Shown: in pieces, positions 24,719-34,263 of the stretch
Position numbering within the stretch: position 1 is the first letter of the stretch
How the letters are laid out: every line of letters begins with the position of its first letter
NCBI GenBank assembly: GCA_964602455.1
Contig: CAZRRG010000003.1
Location: forward strand, 1 to 52,859
DNA length: 52,859 nt
Direction: 5' to 3'
DNA from: JBBDIP01 sp964602455
GTDB lineage: Bacteria; Bacillota; Sulfobacillia; Fermentithermobacillales; Fermentithermobacillaceae
The notes under the pieces: model-generated
What the model was told of the DNA's origin: nothing
Seen by the model: the letters and a program-made list of their open reading frames with translations, nothing else
Database searches by the model: none
Made by a program: the position numbers and the translations under genes

Positions 24719-24874
24719 GGAGAACCCTCCTTGCACCACTGCCTCAAGGAGGGTTTCGCCGTTCCGGGTCCCTGTCCTGCACCCGAGGTTAAGGCGACGT
24801 AGTCCTGTGCCGATAAGGATTATGGGTAGAAGACTCCAATCGTCGGTGGACGGACTAGCGAGGCGAAGCAAACG

Positions 24875-27031
24875 GTGTTCACAATCCCCATGTGGCTGGC
24901 CCAGGTACTTGGCTCCATCATCCTTGCCGCTATCGCAGGGTTTCTGTACGCCAAGACCCGGGAACGCTTCATGGCGTTCTGGCTGGTTGGATGGGGTCTT
25001 GCCCTCATTTCGGGTAGCCCGGTAGAGTCTAGGGCGGAGTCAACCGCATTAGTAGTCCTATGTGAGGCAACGCGAGTCGTTGGCGCATCCTTCATACTGA
25101 GGGGCAACTCCGCGTTTCTGGGGCGAAAGGTCCCCGCTGCCTACCAGGTTTGGACTGTGGCGACCCTGGGATGGGTAGTCGTAGGTCTGCCGCTCTCCTT
25201 CGGCAGCGTCTCGGAACCCTACCGGTATCTCACGCTCCTGCCCTCCGTACTCATCTTCTCCGCCTCCCTAATAACGAGCGGGCTCTCGTTCTTCCGTTCA
25301 GCCGCCATTCGGCCTGTTGTGAGGCGCCTCGCAGGATGGAATTTCCTTCTCTTGGGGATTCACATCCTGGACTATCCCTTGTTCTACAGCCGGGAGACGA
25401 CCCTTTCCTGGCCTTACATGCTTGCGTTCATCCTGGGCGTGATGGCTGCGGTCGGGACCTTCCTCGCGTACTTTGACAACAGGGATCAGGTTGCGAAGAA
25501 AGAGACTCAAGCCAAGGAAGAAGCGCAGGCCGCTCTGGTCGCCAGCGAAGCCAGGTACCGGGAGCTGGCCGACCTCTTGCCGGAAACAGTGTTTGAGGTA
25601 GACCTGGAGGGCAACATCCTTTTCGTCAACAGGACGGCATTTGACATCTTCGGATGTGCGCCCGAGGAGATGGAAACAGGCCTCAACGTATTCGCCATGA
25701 TGGACCCCGATCAACTGGACCAGGTCAAGGCCGCCTTCAGGAAGGCGCTGAGAGGCGAACCCAATACAAACCACGAGTATACGGCCATTCGAAGGGACGG
25801 AAGCAAGTTTCCTATCATCATCAGGAGCACGCCTATCATCCGCGACGGGAATGTGACGGGGCTCCGCGGTATCATTGTGGACATCACCGAAATCAAGAAG
25901 GCCCAGGACAGAATGCGGTATCTGAGCCTCCACGACGCGCTCACGGGCCTCTTCAACCGCACCTACTTTGAGCAGCAGTTGCACAAAGCCCAGCTCACGC
26001 ACACCGGGCCCGCCGGAATCATTATGTGCGACATGGATGGCCTCAAACTGGTGAACGACACTCTCGGTCATCACACCGGCGACAAGCTCCTGGTCGCGGC
26101 CGCCGAGGTTGTCACCCGGGCGTGCCCGAACGCCACGGCGATTGCGCGCGTCGGAGGAGACGAGTTTGCGGTCCTCATGCTGAAGTTCGATTGTGATCCA
26201 AAGGTCGCCATAGAGGACACGTGCCGGCGCTTGCAGGCGCTGGTCTCGGAGTACAACGATCACCATCCTGAACTCCTGCTCAGCCTATCGACCGGCTATG
26301 CCCTGGGCGATGGAGACACCGACTTCGACCGGCTCTTCCGGGACGCCGACGATCACATGTACCGGGAGAAACTCCACCGCAGCCAGAGCGCCAGGAATTC
26401 GATAGTCCAGACGATGCTGAAGACACTGGAAGCAAGAGACTATGCCACAGAGCACCACGCCGAGCGACTGGAGAAGCTTGTGACCGCGATGGCTAGGGCC
26501 ATGAAGATTCCCCCTCAGCGCATCGCCGACCTCAGACTGCTTGCCCAGTTCCACGACATAGGAAAGGTCGGAGTATCCGACACTATCCTGTTCAAGCCCA
26601 GTCCTCTTACGCCCAAGCAGCGGCAGGAGATCAACCGGCACTCGGAGATCGGATACCGGATCGCTCAAGCGGCGCCTGACCTCGCTCCTATCGCCGACGC
26701 CATCCTCAAACACCATGAGTGGTGGGACGGCCGCGGGTATCCTCTTGGACTGAAGGGGGAGGAGATCCCTCTCGAGTGCAGGATCCTTGCGATAGCCGAC
26801 GCCTTTGACGCGATGACCAGCGAGAGGCCCTACCGCCGCAAGCTTTCCACAGAAGAAGCCTTGCAGGAGCTCATCAACTGCAAGGGAACCCAATTCGATC
26901 CCGAACTGGTGGATGTGTTTGTTGGATTGATGCGACACCAGGATGGGGTACCCATGACTGTGGCGGCTGTCCACGATTTCCCCTCGGGAACCGCTGATCT
27001 GCCCGACGCGGCCCCACAGCACCGCGCCTAA
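24875..27031 (+). CDS. Membrane PAS-GGDEF-HD-GYP cyclic-di-GMP enzyme
   Basis: The 718-residue protein has seven or so N-terminal helices (residues about 7-200) resembling a 7TM sensor, a short coiled coil (205-225), a PAS domain (226-340), a GGDEF domain (345-505) with an intact GGDEF motif at 427-431, and an HD-GYP domain (510-690) with HDIGK (560-564) and HHEWWDGRGYP. It can be expected to make and break cyclic-di-GMP. The motif set is complete in both domains; no RxxD inhibitory site is visible before GGDEF. The start is GTG after GAGGCGAAG. It sits upstream of the Tad pilus operon on the same strand, separated by 443 bp. Confidence 0.92.
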   Translation: MFTIPMWLAQVLGSIILAAIAGFLYAKTRERFMAFWLVGWGLALISGSPVESRAESTALVVLCEATRVVGASFILRGNSAFLGRKVPAAYQVWTVATLGWVVVGLPLSFGSVSEPYRYLTLLPSVLIFSASLITSGLSFFRSAAIRPVVRRLAGWNFLLLGIHILDYPLFYSRETTLSWPYMLAFILGVMAAVGTFLAYFDNRDQVAKKETQAKEEAQAALVASEARYRELADLLPETVFEVDLEGNILFVNRTAFDIFGCAPEEMETGLNVFAMMDPDQLDQVKAAFRKALRGEPNTNHEYTAIRRDGSKFPIIIRSTPIIRDGNVTGLRGIIVDITEIKKAQDRMRYLSLHDALTGLFNRTYFEQQLHKAQLTHTGPAGIIMCDMDGLKLVNDTLGHHTGDKLLVAAAEVVTRACPNATAIARVGGDEFAVLMLKFDCDPKVAIEDTCRRLQALVSEYNDHHPELLLSLSTGYALGDGDTDFDRLFRDADDHMYREKLHRSQSARNSIVQTMLKTLEARDYATEHHAERLEKLVTAMARAMKIPPQRIADLRLLAQFHDIGKVGVSDTILFKPSPLTPKQRQEINRHSEIGYRIAQAAPDLAPIADAILKHHEWWDGRGYPLGLKGEEIPLECRILAIADAFDAMTSERPYRRKLSTEEALQELINCKGTQFDPELVDVFVGLMRHQDGVPMTVAAVHDFPSGTADLPDAAPQHRA

Positions 27032-27474
27032 GGTTGGTTCCTGTCATCTAGCCCCGGTTCGCGCGCTGCACTCCAAATGGCCTGAGGCGACCGTGCCGTA
27101 GCAATAGTAGTATGTTGTCAGACGACCGACGACAGGCCGTATTGGGCCCTCCTTCCTACAGATCCCGCTAAGAGGAGGACGAACCGCATCGAATAATGAC
27201 TTACAGGGCACATCCACCCAAGCGTAGCGGACGGCACCCACTCCTCCACAAGCGAGGACGCCGGCCATGAAGGTAGAAAGACGCGAGCACCCGCTCGTAC
27301 CTTGCTTCCAGACTCAGTTGCGGAGTCAGGCCGCGACTGATCACCTCCCTTGCCCAGAGCCCATGAGCGTGGGACTCCCCTGGATCCTCTTTGGCCGGTT
27401 GCCGTCCGCTGCCAGTCACTCTCGCAAATCGGACGTCTTTCGGTGAACTCTCAATCTCAAAGGAGGTAACAAAC
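27032..27474. other. 443-bp intergenic region before the pilin gene
   Basis: No gene could be supported here on either strand. I looked for a cyclic-di-GMP riboswitch because of the neighbours and found no match to the GEMM consensus. The region is long enough for the promoter and a leader of the tad operon. The only clear signal is the strong ribosome binding site AAAGGAGG in front of the pilin start. Confidence 0.5.
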
Positions 27475-27645
27475 ATGTTGAACCTGTGGAAAAGGCTGAT
27501 CTCGCAGGACGAAGGCCAGGGACTCGTGGAGTACGCGCTCATCATCGGTCTCATCGCCGTAGTCCTCATCGGAGCTCTCAGCACCATGGAAGGCGGAATC
27601 GCCGGGGTTTTCGACAGGATCAAACAAGCGCTAGACGGGGTGTAG
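27475..27645 (+). CDS. flp: Flp-type (type IVb) pilin
   Basis: This 56-residue prepilin is the major subunit of the Tad pilus. A short basic leader (MLNLWKRLISQDEG) is followed by QGLVEYALIIGLIAVVLIGAL, the hydrophobic Flp motif. Cleavage by the prepilin peptidase is expected after Gly14, which places Glu at position 5 and Tyr at 6 of the mature pilin, as required for assembly. ATG follows AAAGGAGGTAACAAAC, one of the strongest ribosome binding sites in the window, in line with high expression. It is the first gene of the tad operon and is followed by a very stable hairpin. Confidence 0.95.
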   Translation: MLNLWKRLISQDEGQGLVEYALIIGLIAVVLIGALSTMEGGIAGVFDRIKQALDGV

Positions 27646-27668
27646 TCATAGGATCGACCTAGTCGGCT

Positions 27669-27697
27669 GCGGAGGAGTCCCGCCCGGACTCCTCCGC
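27669..27697 (+). terminator. Twelve-pair hairpin between pilin and prepilin peptidase
   Basis: GCGGAGGAGTCC and GGACTCCTCCGC pair perfectly around the loop CGCCC. It starts 24 bases after the pilin stop and ends just before the ribosome binding site of the next gene (AGGAGG). No T tract follows. It could be a partial terminator or a 3' stabiliser that keeps pilin mRNA above that of the assembly genes. Confidence 0.6.
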
Positions 27698-27710
27698 GGC
27701 ATCAGGAGGT

Positions 27711-28247
27711 ATGACCGGCGTGGCAGGCGCAGCGACTAATATCACCCAGGTTCCCCCCGCCCTTGTCGCTATTACAGTGACCTGGGCGGCTCTTGCCGCT
27801 ATCTTGGACCTGCGGACGCAGAGGATTCCCAACTGGATGACATTTCCCGCGGCGCTTCTGGGCCTTGCTGCAAACGCGGTTCTTGGAGGTGTCTCAGGCC
27901 TTGGACAGAGCGCCCTGGGGATGCTGCTGGGCCTTGGCCTCCTCATAGTCCCGTTCATCCTGGGAGGTATGGGGGCAGGGGACGTAAAGATGCTGGCCGC
28001 AGTGGGCGCCTTTGGCGGCCCCGCGTTCGTCTGGAGGACGTTCCTCATGGGGTCTATCGCGGGCGGCCTCATCTCAATGTGCTTTATTGTCAGCAGGTCC
28101 CGCGTGAGCAGGCAGTCGCTTCAGGCAGCGGTCTTGACCGGCCGCATGCCGGGAGCCGTCGTCAAGGCATCCAAGCAGGCGTTCCCTTACGGCGTGGCCA
28201 TCCTGGCGGGCACGATAGCGGCCTCCTTTGCGGGGTGGCCGGTGTGA
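27711..28247 (+). CDS. tadV: TadV/CpaA-type prepilin peptidase (A24 family)
   Basis: This membrane aspartic peptidase of 178 residues cleaves the Flp prepilin and probably the pseudopilins TadE and TadG. The two catalytic aspartates are visible: Asp33 in ILDLRTQRIPN and Asp91 in GMGAGDVKM (the GxGD motif). About six helices are predicted and the N-terminal methylase domain of the larger PilD type is absent, as usual for TadV. ATG is preceded by AGGAGG. The stop overlaps the next gene as GTGA. Confidence 0.93.
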   Translation: MTGVAGAATNITQVPPALVAITVTWAALAAILDLRTQRIPNWMTFPAALLGLAANAVLGGVSGLGQSALGMLLGLGLLIVPFILGGMGAGDVKMLAAVGAFGGPAFVWRTFLMGSIAGGLISMCFIVSRSRVSRQSLQAAVLTGRMPGAVVKASKQAFPYGVAILAGTIAASFAGWPV

Positions 28248-28693
28248 GGCAGGGTATCTTTCGCAGGCTGTCGACACTCCGGCGCACTGAGAGCGGCCAA
28301 AGCATCGTCGAGTTCGCCCTCGTAATCCCGATGATGGCGCTGTTGCTCCTCGGGATCATGGAGGGCGGGCGCATCTTCTCGGCTTACGTCGAGCTGCAGC
28401 ATGTAGCCCGAGACGCGGCGCGGTTCGCTTCTCTGAACTGCACTTCTCTTTCGGTGCGAGACGACCAGGTAGCGTCGTGGGTTGCATCCATTCTCATACC
28501 GCACCTGGCGGGCAGAACGTCTACCCTCAACCCCGGTGACCTTGTGGTGGACTTCGACCGCGTGACGTCGGGGACTGAGACGTGGGTTCAGGTGGCCATG
28601 GAGTACCCGCTGGAGATAGTGACGCCGGTGATCAGCAACCTCGCCGGCAGCCCGCTGGTCCTCCAATCGAGGATGGTCATGCGCAGCGAGTAG
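28244..28693 (+). CDS. tadE: TadE-like pseudopilin
   Basis: This 149-residue protein starts at GTG 28244, overlapping the tadV stop by four bases; the frame is open upstream to 28079 but that part lies inside tadV. The N-terminus reads RRTESGQSIVEFALVIPMM, the TadE signature with a prepilin-like site after Gly and a single hydrophobic helix. The rest is a small extracytoplasmic domain with one pair-free Cys. TadE-type minor pilins are needed for pilus biogenesis. It lies between the peptidase and a TadG-like gene, 85 bp from the latter. Confidence 0.9.
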   Translation: MRQGIFRRLSTLRRTESGQSIVEFALVIPMMALLLLGIMEGGRIFSAYVELQHVARDAARFASLNCTSLSVRDDQVASWVASILIPHLAGRTSTLNPGDLVVDFDRVTSGTETWVQVAMEYPLEIVTPVISNLAGSPLVLQSRMVMRSE

Positions 28694-28778
28694 TCCCGCT
28701 AGTCGATGTGGCGACGACGGTAGGCGGGTTGAGAGTGGCGGTCGGTGGGAGAGGCAACCAGTAGACAAGGCAGGTGAG

Positions 28779-29855
28779 ATGGTCTTGAGGCGTGGTGGCA
28801 ATGCAGATGGGGTAAGACCGCGGTTGGCGATCGGAAGACGTGGGCGGATGGTGGCAGACTGGCTTCCGCAGGTTTTCGGCAGGCTCCGTTCGTCTGATAG
28901 AGGTACGGCCCTGTTTCTCGCAGGCATAGCTATGGCGGCCCTAGTCGGTTTCACCGCCCTGGCGGTGGACGGCGGCTACATGTACCTGCGGCACACTGAA
29001 CTCCAGGATCTGGCTGATGCCGCCGCTCTTTCAGCGGCAAGGCAACTGGCAGCCACTCCGGGCTCCACATCCTCAAAGCAATCGGCGGCCTTCCAGGCGG
29101 CGCTAGAGTGCGTCCAGCGCAACGGATTTGTCACATCGGATGTGAGCGGCTTCTCCTTCGATGTATCGCGGGGCGACGAACAGGGACGCCTTTCGCTTAC
29201 GTTCCCTTCACCCGAGACCGAGGCTAGGGTGAGCATTTCCCTGGACACCAAGACGTTTTTCGCCAAGGTCCTTTCTATGGACAAGGCCCCTATCGGCGTC
29301 AGCGCTACCGCCGAAGTCCTGACCTATAACGGTGAGTCCGGCGAGACCGACCTCATACCCCTGGCATACTGGCAAGACGGTTACGAGGTCGGGGAACGGG
29401 TCGACATGACGCTCACTCCAGGCGAGGGAGTGAAGGGCAACTACGGATGGCTGAGTCTTGGTTCTACCAGCATGTTCAGACATTACATCAAGTCGGGCTA
29501 TCCCGGCGCCATCCACGTGGGAGACAAGGTTGAGACCAACACCGGCGTCAACAACGGCCAAGTGAAGCAGGCCATGGCCAGCAGGCTGTCGGGATGCGTC
29601 CACGGATGCACCATGACCCCGGCGCAGAACATAACCGATCCCTGTTCGCGGGTCGCCGTCGTCCCCATGGTCTCCGGCTTCGAGGATAGCTGCGGCAAGA
29701 GCACAGTGACGGTTATCGGTTTTCTGAAGATCTTCATCGAGAGCTACGACCCGCACTCCAAGGTGCTGTCGGCGTGGGTGCTGGGCAAAGCCGCAGGTCC
29801 CTCGGGCTTTACCGGGACCCAGGCGCTGGCGCTCAGGTCTGCGCGCCTCAAGTAG
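28779..29855 (+). CDS. TadG-like pilus assembly protein
   Basis: The 358-residue protein has a basic N-terminus, then one membrane helix (residues about 43-65, GTALFLAGIAMAALVGFTALAVDGG) followed by YLRHTELQDLADAAALSAA, the characteristic helix of TadG/DUF2134-type Tad proteins. The extracytoplasmic domain contains four Cys in its C-terminal half (SGCVHGC and DPC with SCGK), which may form disulfides. It lacks the von Willebrand domain of long TadG proteins. ATG follows a moderate site, GCAGGTGAG. It is probably a minor pilin or anchor of the pilus machine. Confidence 0.85.
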   Translation: MVLRRGGNADGVRPRLAIGRRGRMVADWLPQVFGRLRSSDRGTALFLAGIAMAALVGFTALAVDGGYMYLRHTELQDLADAAALSAARQLAATPGSTSSKQSAAFQAALECVQRNGFVTSDVSGFSFDVSRGDEQGRLSLTFPSPETEARVSISLDTKTFFAKVLSMDKAPIGVSATAEVLTYNGESGETDLIPLAYWQDGYEVGERVDMTLTPGEGVKGNYGWLSLGSTSMFRHYIKSGYPGAIHVGDKVETNTGVNNGQVKQAMASRLSGCVHGCTMTPAQNITDPCSRVAVVPMVSGFEDSCGKSTVTVIGFLKIFIESYDPHSKVLSAWVLGKAAGPSGFTGTQALALRSARLK

Positions 29856-29915
29856 CGGCTATAGCGGTTGCCGGGCATCCACCAGGCGGTCCCGGGTCCG
29901 CGCGAAAGGGTGGCA

Positions 29916-30620
29916 ATGATGGGCAAATCCAAGATCTGGTTCGCGCTAACGTTGCTGCTGGCCATCCTAACCGGCTTCCTTGTGTACCGGTATCTAGGAA
30001 GCCTGCGGAGTCCCAATGCCGAGCCCATGGCTACACAGGTTGTGGCGAGGGTAAGGATCGACGCCGGTACCCGCATCACCGCGAACATGCTGGATACCGT
30101 ACAAGTCCCGGAGAAGTACGCGCATCCGTCGGCTGCTTCCGCCGCCCAGATGGTGACCGGTCGGTTTGCTTTGTCCGACATCTATGCAGGTGAAGTTGTC
30201 CTCGTAGACAAGGTTGCCACCGAGAATACCGTCACCGAGCTGCCCTACAAGATCCCGGAGGGACTCCGGGCCCTTACGATCCCCGTTAACTCTCTCACGG
30301 GCGTAGCGGGGCTCTTGAAGCCCGGTTACAGGGTAGACGTAATCGTCACCTACACCGAGGATGACCCGGTCCGGGACGCCAAAGCCGTGACCCTGGTGCA
30401 GGACGCGCTTGTGCTGGCTGTGGGCCAAGACGTCACGGGGGCCGAGGGAACCCGGAGCCTTGAGAACGTGACGCTGGCCCTGAGCCCTTCCGACGCCCAG
30501 ATGGTGGCTCTGGGTGAGTTCATCGGCCAGCTGAAGCTGTCGGCCAGGCCGGTCGGCGATTCGACAACTCCCTACCTGTCGCACCAGACTCCTTCACAGA
30601 TGCTCCAGCTGTTCCCGTAG
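29916..30620 (+). CDS. cpaB: CpaB/RcpC-type Flp pilus assembly protein
   Basis: This 234-residue protein has one N-terminal helix (KSKIWFALTLLLAILTGFL) and a SAF domain (residues about 40-105) typical of CpaB: VVARVRIDAGTRITANML, then IYAGEVVLVDKV. The C-terminal half continues with GYRVDVIVTY. SAF-domain proteins bind sugars or peptidoglycan, and CpaB is thought to link the pilus complex to the wall. ATG 29916 follows GAAAGGG; the frame extends sixteen codons further without a better start. It lies 60 bp after the TadG-like gene. Confidence 0.92.
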   Translation: MMGKSKIWFALTLLLAILTGFLVYRYLGSLRSPNAEPMATQVVARVRIDAGTRITANMLDTVQVPEKYAHPSAASAAQMVTGRFALSDIYAGEVVLVDKVATENTVTELPYKIPEGLRALTIPVNSLTGVAGLLKPGYRVDVIVTYTEDDPVRDAKAVTLVQDALVLAVGQDVTGAEGTRSLENVTLALSPSDAQMVALGEFIGQLKLSARPVGDSTTPYLSHQTPSQMLQLFP

Positions 30621-30633
30621 CGAGGTGTCCCCC

Positions 30634-31815
30634 ATGCAGAGAGCAACAATCCTGATAATCGACGATTCGTCATCAAGCGGACTGAAGAGCCGCCTGTCGG
30701 GACGCGGGGAGTGGGCCATCGTCGGGGCCACCTCCAGTCCTGAAGTTGGTTTCACGCTGGCAGAGCGTTTTCAGCCATCGGTAATCGTCCTGAACCTGGA
30801 TCTTCAGGGCAACAAGGGACCGTCGCTCGCCGAGATGCTCTCCCTCGAGCTGCCCATGACGAGTCTGGTCCTGGTCACCTCCTCTGACTCCAAGAAGGCG
30901 CTGCACCTGGCGCTACAAGTAGGCGCCAAGGACGTTGTGACGCTCCCCATCGAGGACGACAGGCTGATCCGCTCCATCCAGCGTGCCGCGGAGCAGGGCC
31001 AGAGGCGCCAGCAGATGTTCTCGGTCCAGAAAAAGGCCCGGAGGCCGCAGTTCCGGACGATAACCGTGTTCAGCACCAAAGGGGGCGTCGGGAAGACCAC
31101 CATCACCGTGAACCTCGCGATGGCTCTCCGGGAGCTCACCCGGAAGAGGGTCGCCGCGGTAGACCTGGATCTCCTGTCAGGCAACCTGGGGCTCATGGCG
31201 GGCGTTTCGTGGAAGAGGACCATCCGCGATCTGATCGATGAATCATCCAGCGTGGACAAGGATATGATCGAGGCTTACTGCGTGGAGCATCCCACGGGAG
31301 TGCGCATACTGCCTGCCCCGTCCCAGCCTGACTTCGCCGGGTTTGTCCAGGCCGAACAGGTCCAGAAGGCCCTCTCGATGATGTCGGAGATCTTCAACTA
31401 CGTGGTGGTGGACGCCCCAACGTACCTGCACGACACCGTGCTACCCGCGCTTGAGGAATCCTCGGACATCGTGGTAGTGACGACCTTGGACCTGGCGGCC
31501 ATCCAGAACATGCGACAATGCATCGACCTCCTCTCCAGGCTCTCTATGAGATCCAAGGTCCGGGTGGTCGTCAACCGTATGGGCTACACTGGCGGGCTCC
31601 GGGTTAAAGACCTGGAAGTCGAGATGGGGATGCCGGTCCAGTGCGTCCTGCCGGCTGACGAGAAACTGTCGGTGGATGCTGTGAACATGGGCAACCCGGC
31701 GTTCTTGTCGGCCAGGCATTCGGCTCTCTCCCGGAAGATAGAGGAACTGGCCCGGAAGGTGCTTTCAGATGAGGACAAGCCACGTGTCCTGGCCGCGGCG
31801 CCCGGAGGCTATTGA
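30634..31815 (+). CDS. cpaE: CpaE/TadZ-type ATPase, receiver-like plus MinD-like
   Basis: Residues 1-120 form a receiver-like domain; the usual phosphoacceptor position is kept as Asp in LNLDLQG, but the conserved Lys loop reads TLPI, so phosphorylation is doubtful. Residues about 140-390 form a MinD/ParA-type ATPase with the deviant Walker A KGGVGKTT and DLDLLSGNLG after it. TadZ/CpaE proteins place the pilus machine at the cell pole. The protein has 393 residues from ATG 30634, six bases after GAGGTG; GTG 30625 is an alternative. It lies 13 bp after cpaB and 35 bp before the motor ATPase gene. Confidence 0.92.
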   Translation: MQRATILIIDDSSSSGLKSRLSGRGEWAIVGATSSPEVGFTLAERFQPSVIVLNLDLQGNKGPSLAEMLSLELPMTSLVLVTSSDSKKALHLALQVGAKDVVTLPIEDDRLIRSIQRAAEQGQRRQQMFSVQKKARRPQFRTITVFSTKGGVGKTTITVNLAMALRELTRKRVAAVDLDLLSGNLGLMAGVSWKRTIRDLIDESSSVDKDMIEAYCVEHPTGVRILPAPSQPDFAGFVQAEQVQKALSMMSEIFNYVVVDAPTYLHDTVLPALEESSDIVVVTTLDLAAIQNMRQCIDLLSRLSMRSKVRVVVNRMGYTGGLRVKDLEVEMGMPVQCVLPADEKLSVDAVNMGNPAFLSARHSALSRKIEELARKVLSDEDKPRVLAAAPGGY

Positions 31816-31850
31816 TACCTGAGGCAACTGAACCTGGAGGTCACTGATAC

Positions 31851-33215
31851 ATGTCTCTGTTGCAGCGAAGGCTCTACCAGTTGAGGGAGCAAAACGCTCC
31901 GCCGGTTCGCGAGGTCCCCGTTGAACCTCCGCCGGTCGCGGCGTCTCGCCTCAGCCTCATACGGGCAGCCAAGGACCGGGTCATGGAGGACGCGGTCGAG
32001 ACTATCGACGTGGACGCGATGGCCCGCATGCCGGAGGCCGAGTGGTCCAAGTATCTTTCCGACGCGGTGAGCACTCTTGCAGACCGCGTGATCCGCGATA
32101 TGGACCTCACGCTAACCAAGAGCGAGCATGTGAGGCTGGTCGGCGAAGTTGTGAGCGAGATCGATGGTTACGGCCCCATCACGCCCCTGCTCACTGACCC
32201 GACGGTGAGCGAGGTCATGGTGAACGGGGCAGACAAAGTCTACGTCGAGCGTGGGGGCAGGATCGAGGCCACCGACGTTGTCTTTAAAGACGAAGGGCAC
32301 GTGATGCGCATAATCGAGCGCATCGTCGCGCCGCTGGGGAAAAGAGTGGACGAGAGTTCGCCCATGGTCGACGCCAGGCTTCCCGACGGCTCGCGAGTCA
32401 ACGTGACGATCCCGCCGGTATCGTTGAACGGGCCGGTCCTGACCATAAGGAAGTTTTCGGCGAAGCCCTACACCATGGCGGACCTCATCCGGTTCGGCAC
32501 TCTGAACACCAATATGGCCAGCTTTCTCAAGGCCTGCGTCGAAGGACGGCTGAACGTGATCGTGAGCGGCGGCACCGGCAGCGGCAAGACGACGACGCTT
32601 AACGTGCTGTCGTCCTTCATCCCAAATACCGAACGCATTATCACCATCGAGGACGCCGCTGAGCTCCAGCTTATGCAGGAACACGTGATCCGGCTTGAGT
32701 GCCGCCCGGCCAACGTGGAGGGAAGAGGCCGGATAGCCATAAGGGACCTTGTCATCAACTCCCTCCGCATGAGGCCCGACCGCATAGTCGTGGGAGAGGT
32801 GCGCGGCGGCGAGGCGCTGGACATGCTGCAGGCTATGAACACCGGACACGATGGCTCTCTCACGACCGGCCACGCCAACACTCCCAGGGATCTCCTCTCG
32901 AGGCTGGAGACCATGGTTCTGATGGCCGGTGTCGAGTTGCCGGTGAAGGCCATCAGGGAGCAGATCGTTGGCGGTATCCAGCTCATCGTGCACCAGTCCA
33001 GGATGAAGGATGGAACCCGCAAGATCACAAAGGTGACCGAGATAGCGGGGATGGAGGGCGACGTGATAACCCTCCAGGATATCTTCGTTTTCGAGGAGCA
33101 GGGGTTGTCCCAGGGTAAGGTTCAGGGCGCTTTCAGGGCAACCGGAGTCATACCCAAGGCCTTGCCGTCACTGGAAGCCCGGGGGATCGCGGTGCCGGTT
33201 TCGTTGTTCTCGTAG
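31851..33215 (+). CDS. cpaF: TadA/CpaF secretion ATPase
   Basis: This 454-residue hexameric ATPase powers assembly of the Flp pilus. It has an N-terminal domain to about residue 220, then the Walker A motif SGGTGSGKTT (239-248), the Asp-box ITIEDAAELQ, Walker B DRIVVGEVRGGEA near 310-322 and the His box GHDGSLTTGHAN (332-343). All catalytic elements are intact. ATG follows CTGGAGG. It lies between cpaE and tadB. Confidence 0.95.
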   Translation: MSLLQRRLYQLREQNAPPVREVPVEPPPVAASRLSLIRAAKDRVMEDAVETIDVDAMARMPEAEWSKYLSDAVSTLADRVIRDMDLTLTKSEHVRLVGEVVSEIDGYGPITPLLTDPTVSEVMVNGADKVYVERGGRIEATDVVFKDEGHVMRIIERIVAPLGKRVDESSPMVDARLPDGSRVNVTIPPVSLNGPVLTIRKFSAKPYTMADLIRFGTLNTNMASFLKACVEGRLNVIVSGGTGSGKTTTLNVLSSFIPNTERIITIEDAAELQLMQEHVIRLECRPANVEGRGRIAIRDLVINSLRMRPDRIVVGEVRGGEALDMLQAMNTGHDGSLTTGHANTPRDLLSRLETMVLMAGVELPVKAIREQIVGGIQLIVHQSRMKDGTRKITKVTEIAGMEGDVITLQDIFVFEEQGLSQGKVQGAFRATGVIPKALPSLEARGIAVPVSLFS

Positions 33216-33257
33216 CAACCAATAGCCATCGCTGCAGGAAGACGGAGGTGACCCGAC

Positions 33258-34238
33258 ATGTTGGGGCAGATAGCGGTCTTGTGCGCTGTGCTGACCTTCC
33301 TTGTGGCGCTCCAACTGGGAGACATCCTCACCGCCAGGCAGCGACGGATACGGGAAAGGCTGAAGATGGCAGCAGGCCAGGCGTCTCCCCAGGCCAAGGA
33401 CCCAGCGGTCGCAAAGAATCCGGTGCTCTCCGCGCGAAAGCCCCGCGTCAAGCTGCCGTCCATACCCGCGCCAGGATCTGTGCTGGGCAAGGCGTGGATG
33501 GACCGCATCAAGGTGAGCCTCACCAAGGCCGGGATCCCTCTCCGCCCCGAGGAGCTGACCGGTATGTCGGTGACCATGAGCATTGTCGGCCTGGCTGTTG
33601 GGCTGGTGGCGAGAAAAGGCGTTATCCTGCCGCTTGGCCTGGCTATCGCCGGGGCCGTGACTCCCGGCCTGTGGGTGATGCGCGCAAAGCGGGTGAGGGC
33701 CGCCAAACTCGAGATCGAACTGGTGGACGCCCTAACGCTCATCGCGAACTCCCTGCGCGCGGGCCACAGCTTCATGCAGGCACTGGAACTGGTGGGGAAG
33801 GACGCTCCTCCGCCGCTGGGGCCTGAGTTGGCCAAAGTGCTCAGGGATTCCCGGCTGGGGATGTCGATCGACGATGCCTTTGCGGGACTTGTATCCCGTT
33901 TCGATAGCAGGGACCTGGAACTGGCGGTCACCGGAGTCCTCATCCAGCGCCAGGTAGGAGGCAACCTGGCTCAGGTGCTGGACAGCATAGCATCCACCAT
34001 CGAGAAGAGGATCAAGGCAAGGGGCAAAATCCGCACTCTGACTGCCCAGGGGCGGGTGTCCGCCTGGGTCATCTCCATCCTTCCGTTTGCGATGGCAGGT
34101 GTCATGTTCGGAATGTACCCCGACTTCGGCTCCATCATGCTGAATAACCCCCTCGGCATCGGCATGCTGGCCTTCGGAGCCGTATCCTTGGTCCTAGGCA
34201 TCCTTCTCGTAAGAAAAGTGGTGACCATCGACGTTTAG
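33258..34238 (+). CDS. tadB: TadB, inner-membrane platform protein
   Basis: The 326-residue protein belongs to the type II secretion F/TadB family. It has one N-terminal helix, two central helices (residues about 110-150), the cytoplasmic helical domain with RAGHSFMQALELV and VTGVLIQRQVGGNLAQVLD, and two C-terminal helices. With TadC it forms the membrane platform on which the CpaF motor acts. ATG is preceded by GACGGAGG. TadC follows after 25 bp. Confidence 0.93.
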   Translation: MLGQIAVLCAVLTFLVALQLGDILTARQRRIRERLKMAAGQASPQAKDPAVAKNPVLSARKPRVKLPSIPAPGSVLGKAWMDRIKVSLTKAGIPLRPEELTGMSVTMSIVGLAVGLVARKGVILPLGLAIAGAVTPGLWVMRAKRVRAAKLEIELVDALTLIANSLRAGHSFMQALELVGKDAPPPLGPELAKVLRDSRLGMSIDDAFAGLVSRFDSRDLELAVTGVLIQRQVGGNLAQVLDSIASTIEKRIKARGKIRTLTAQGRVSAWVISILPFAMAGVMFGMYPDFGSIMLNNPLGIGMLAFGAVSLVLGILLVRKVVTIDV

Positions 34239-34263
34239 CGAGGAAACCCTCCAGTATGCCGCG

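Noticed and set aside
27032..27474. Cyclic-di-GMP riboswitch before the tad operon
   Set aside because: The sequence shows no match to the conserved GEMM-I or GEMM-II cores by eye.
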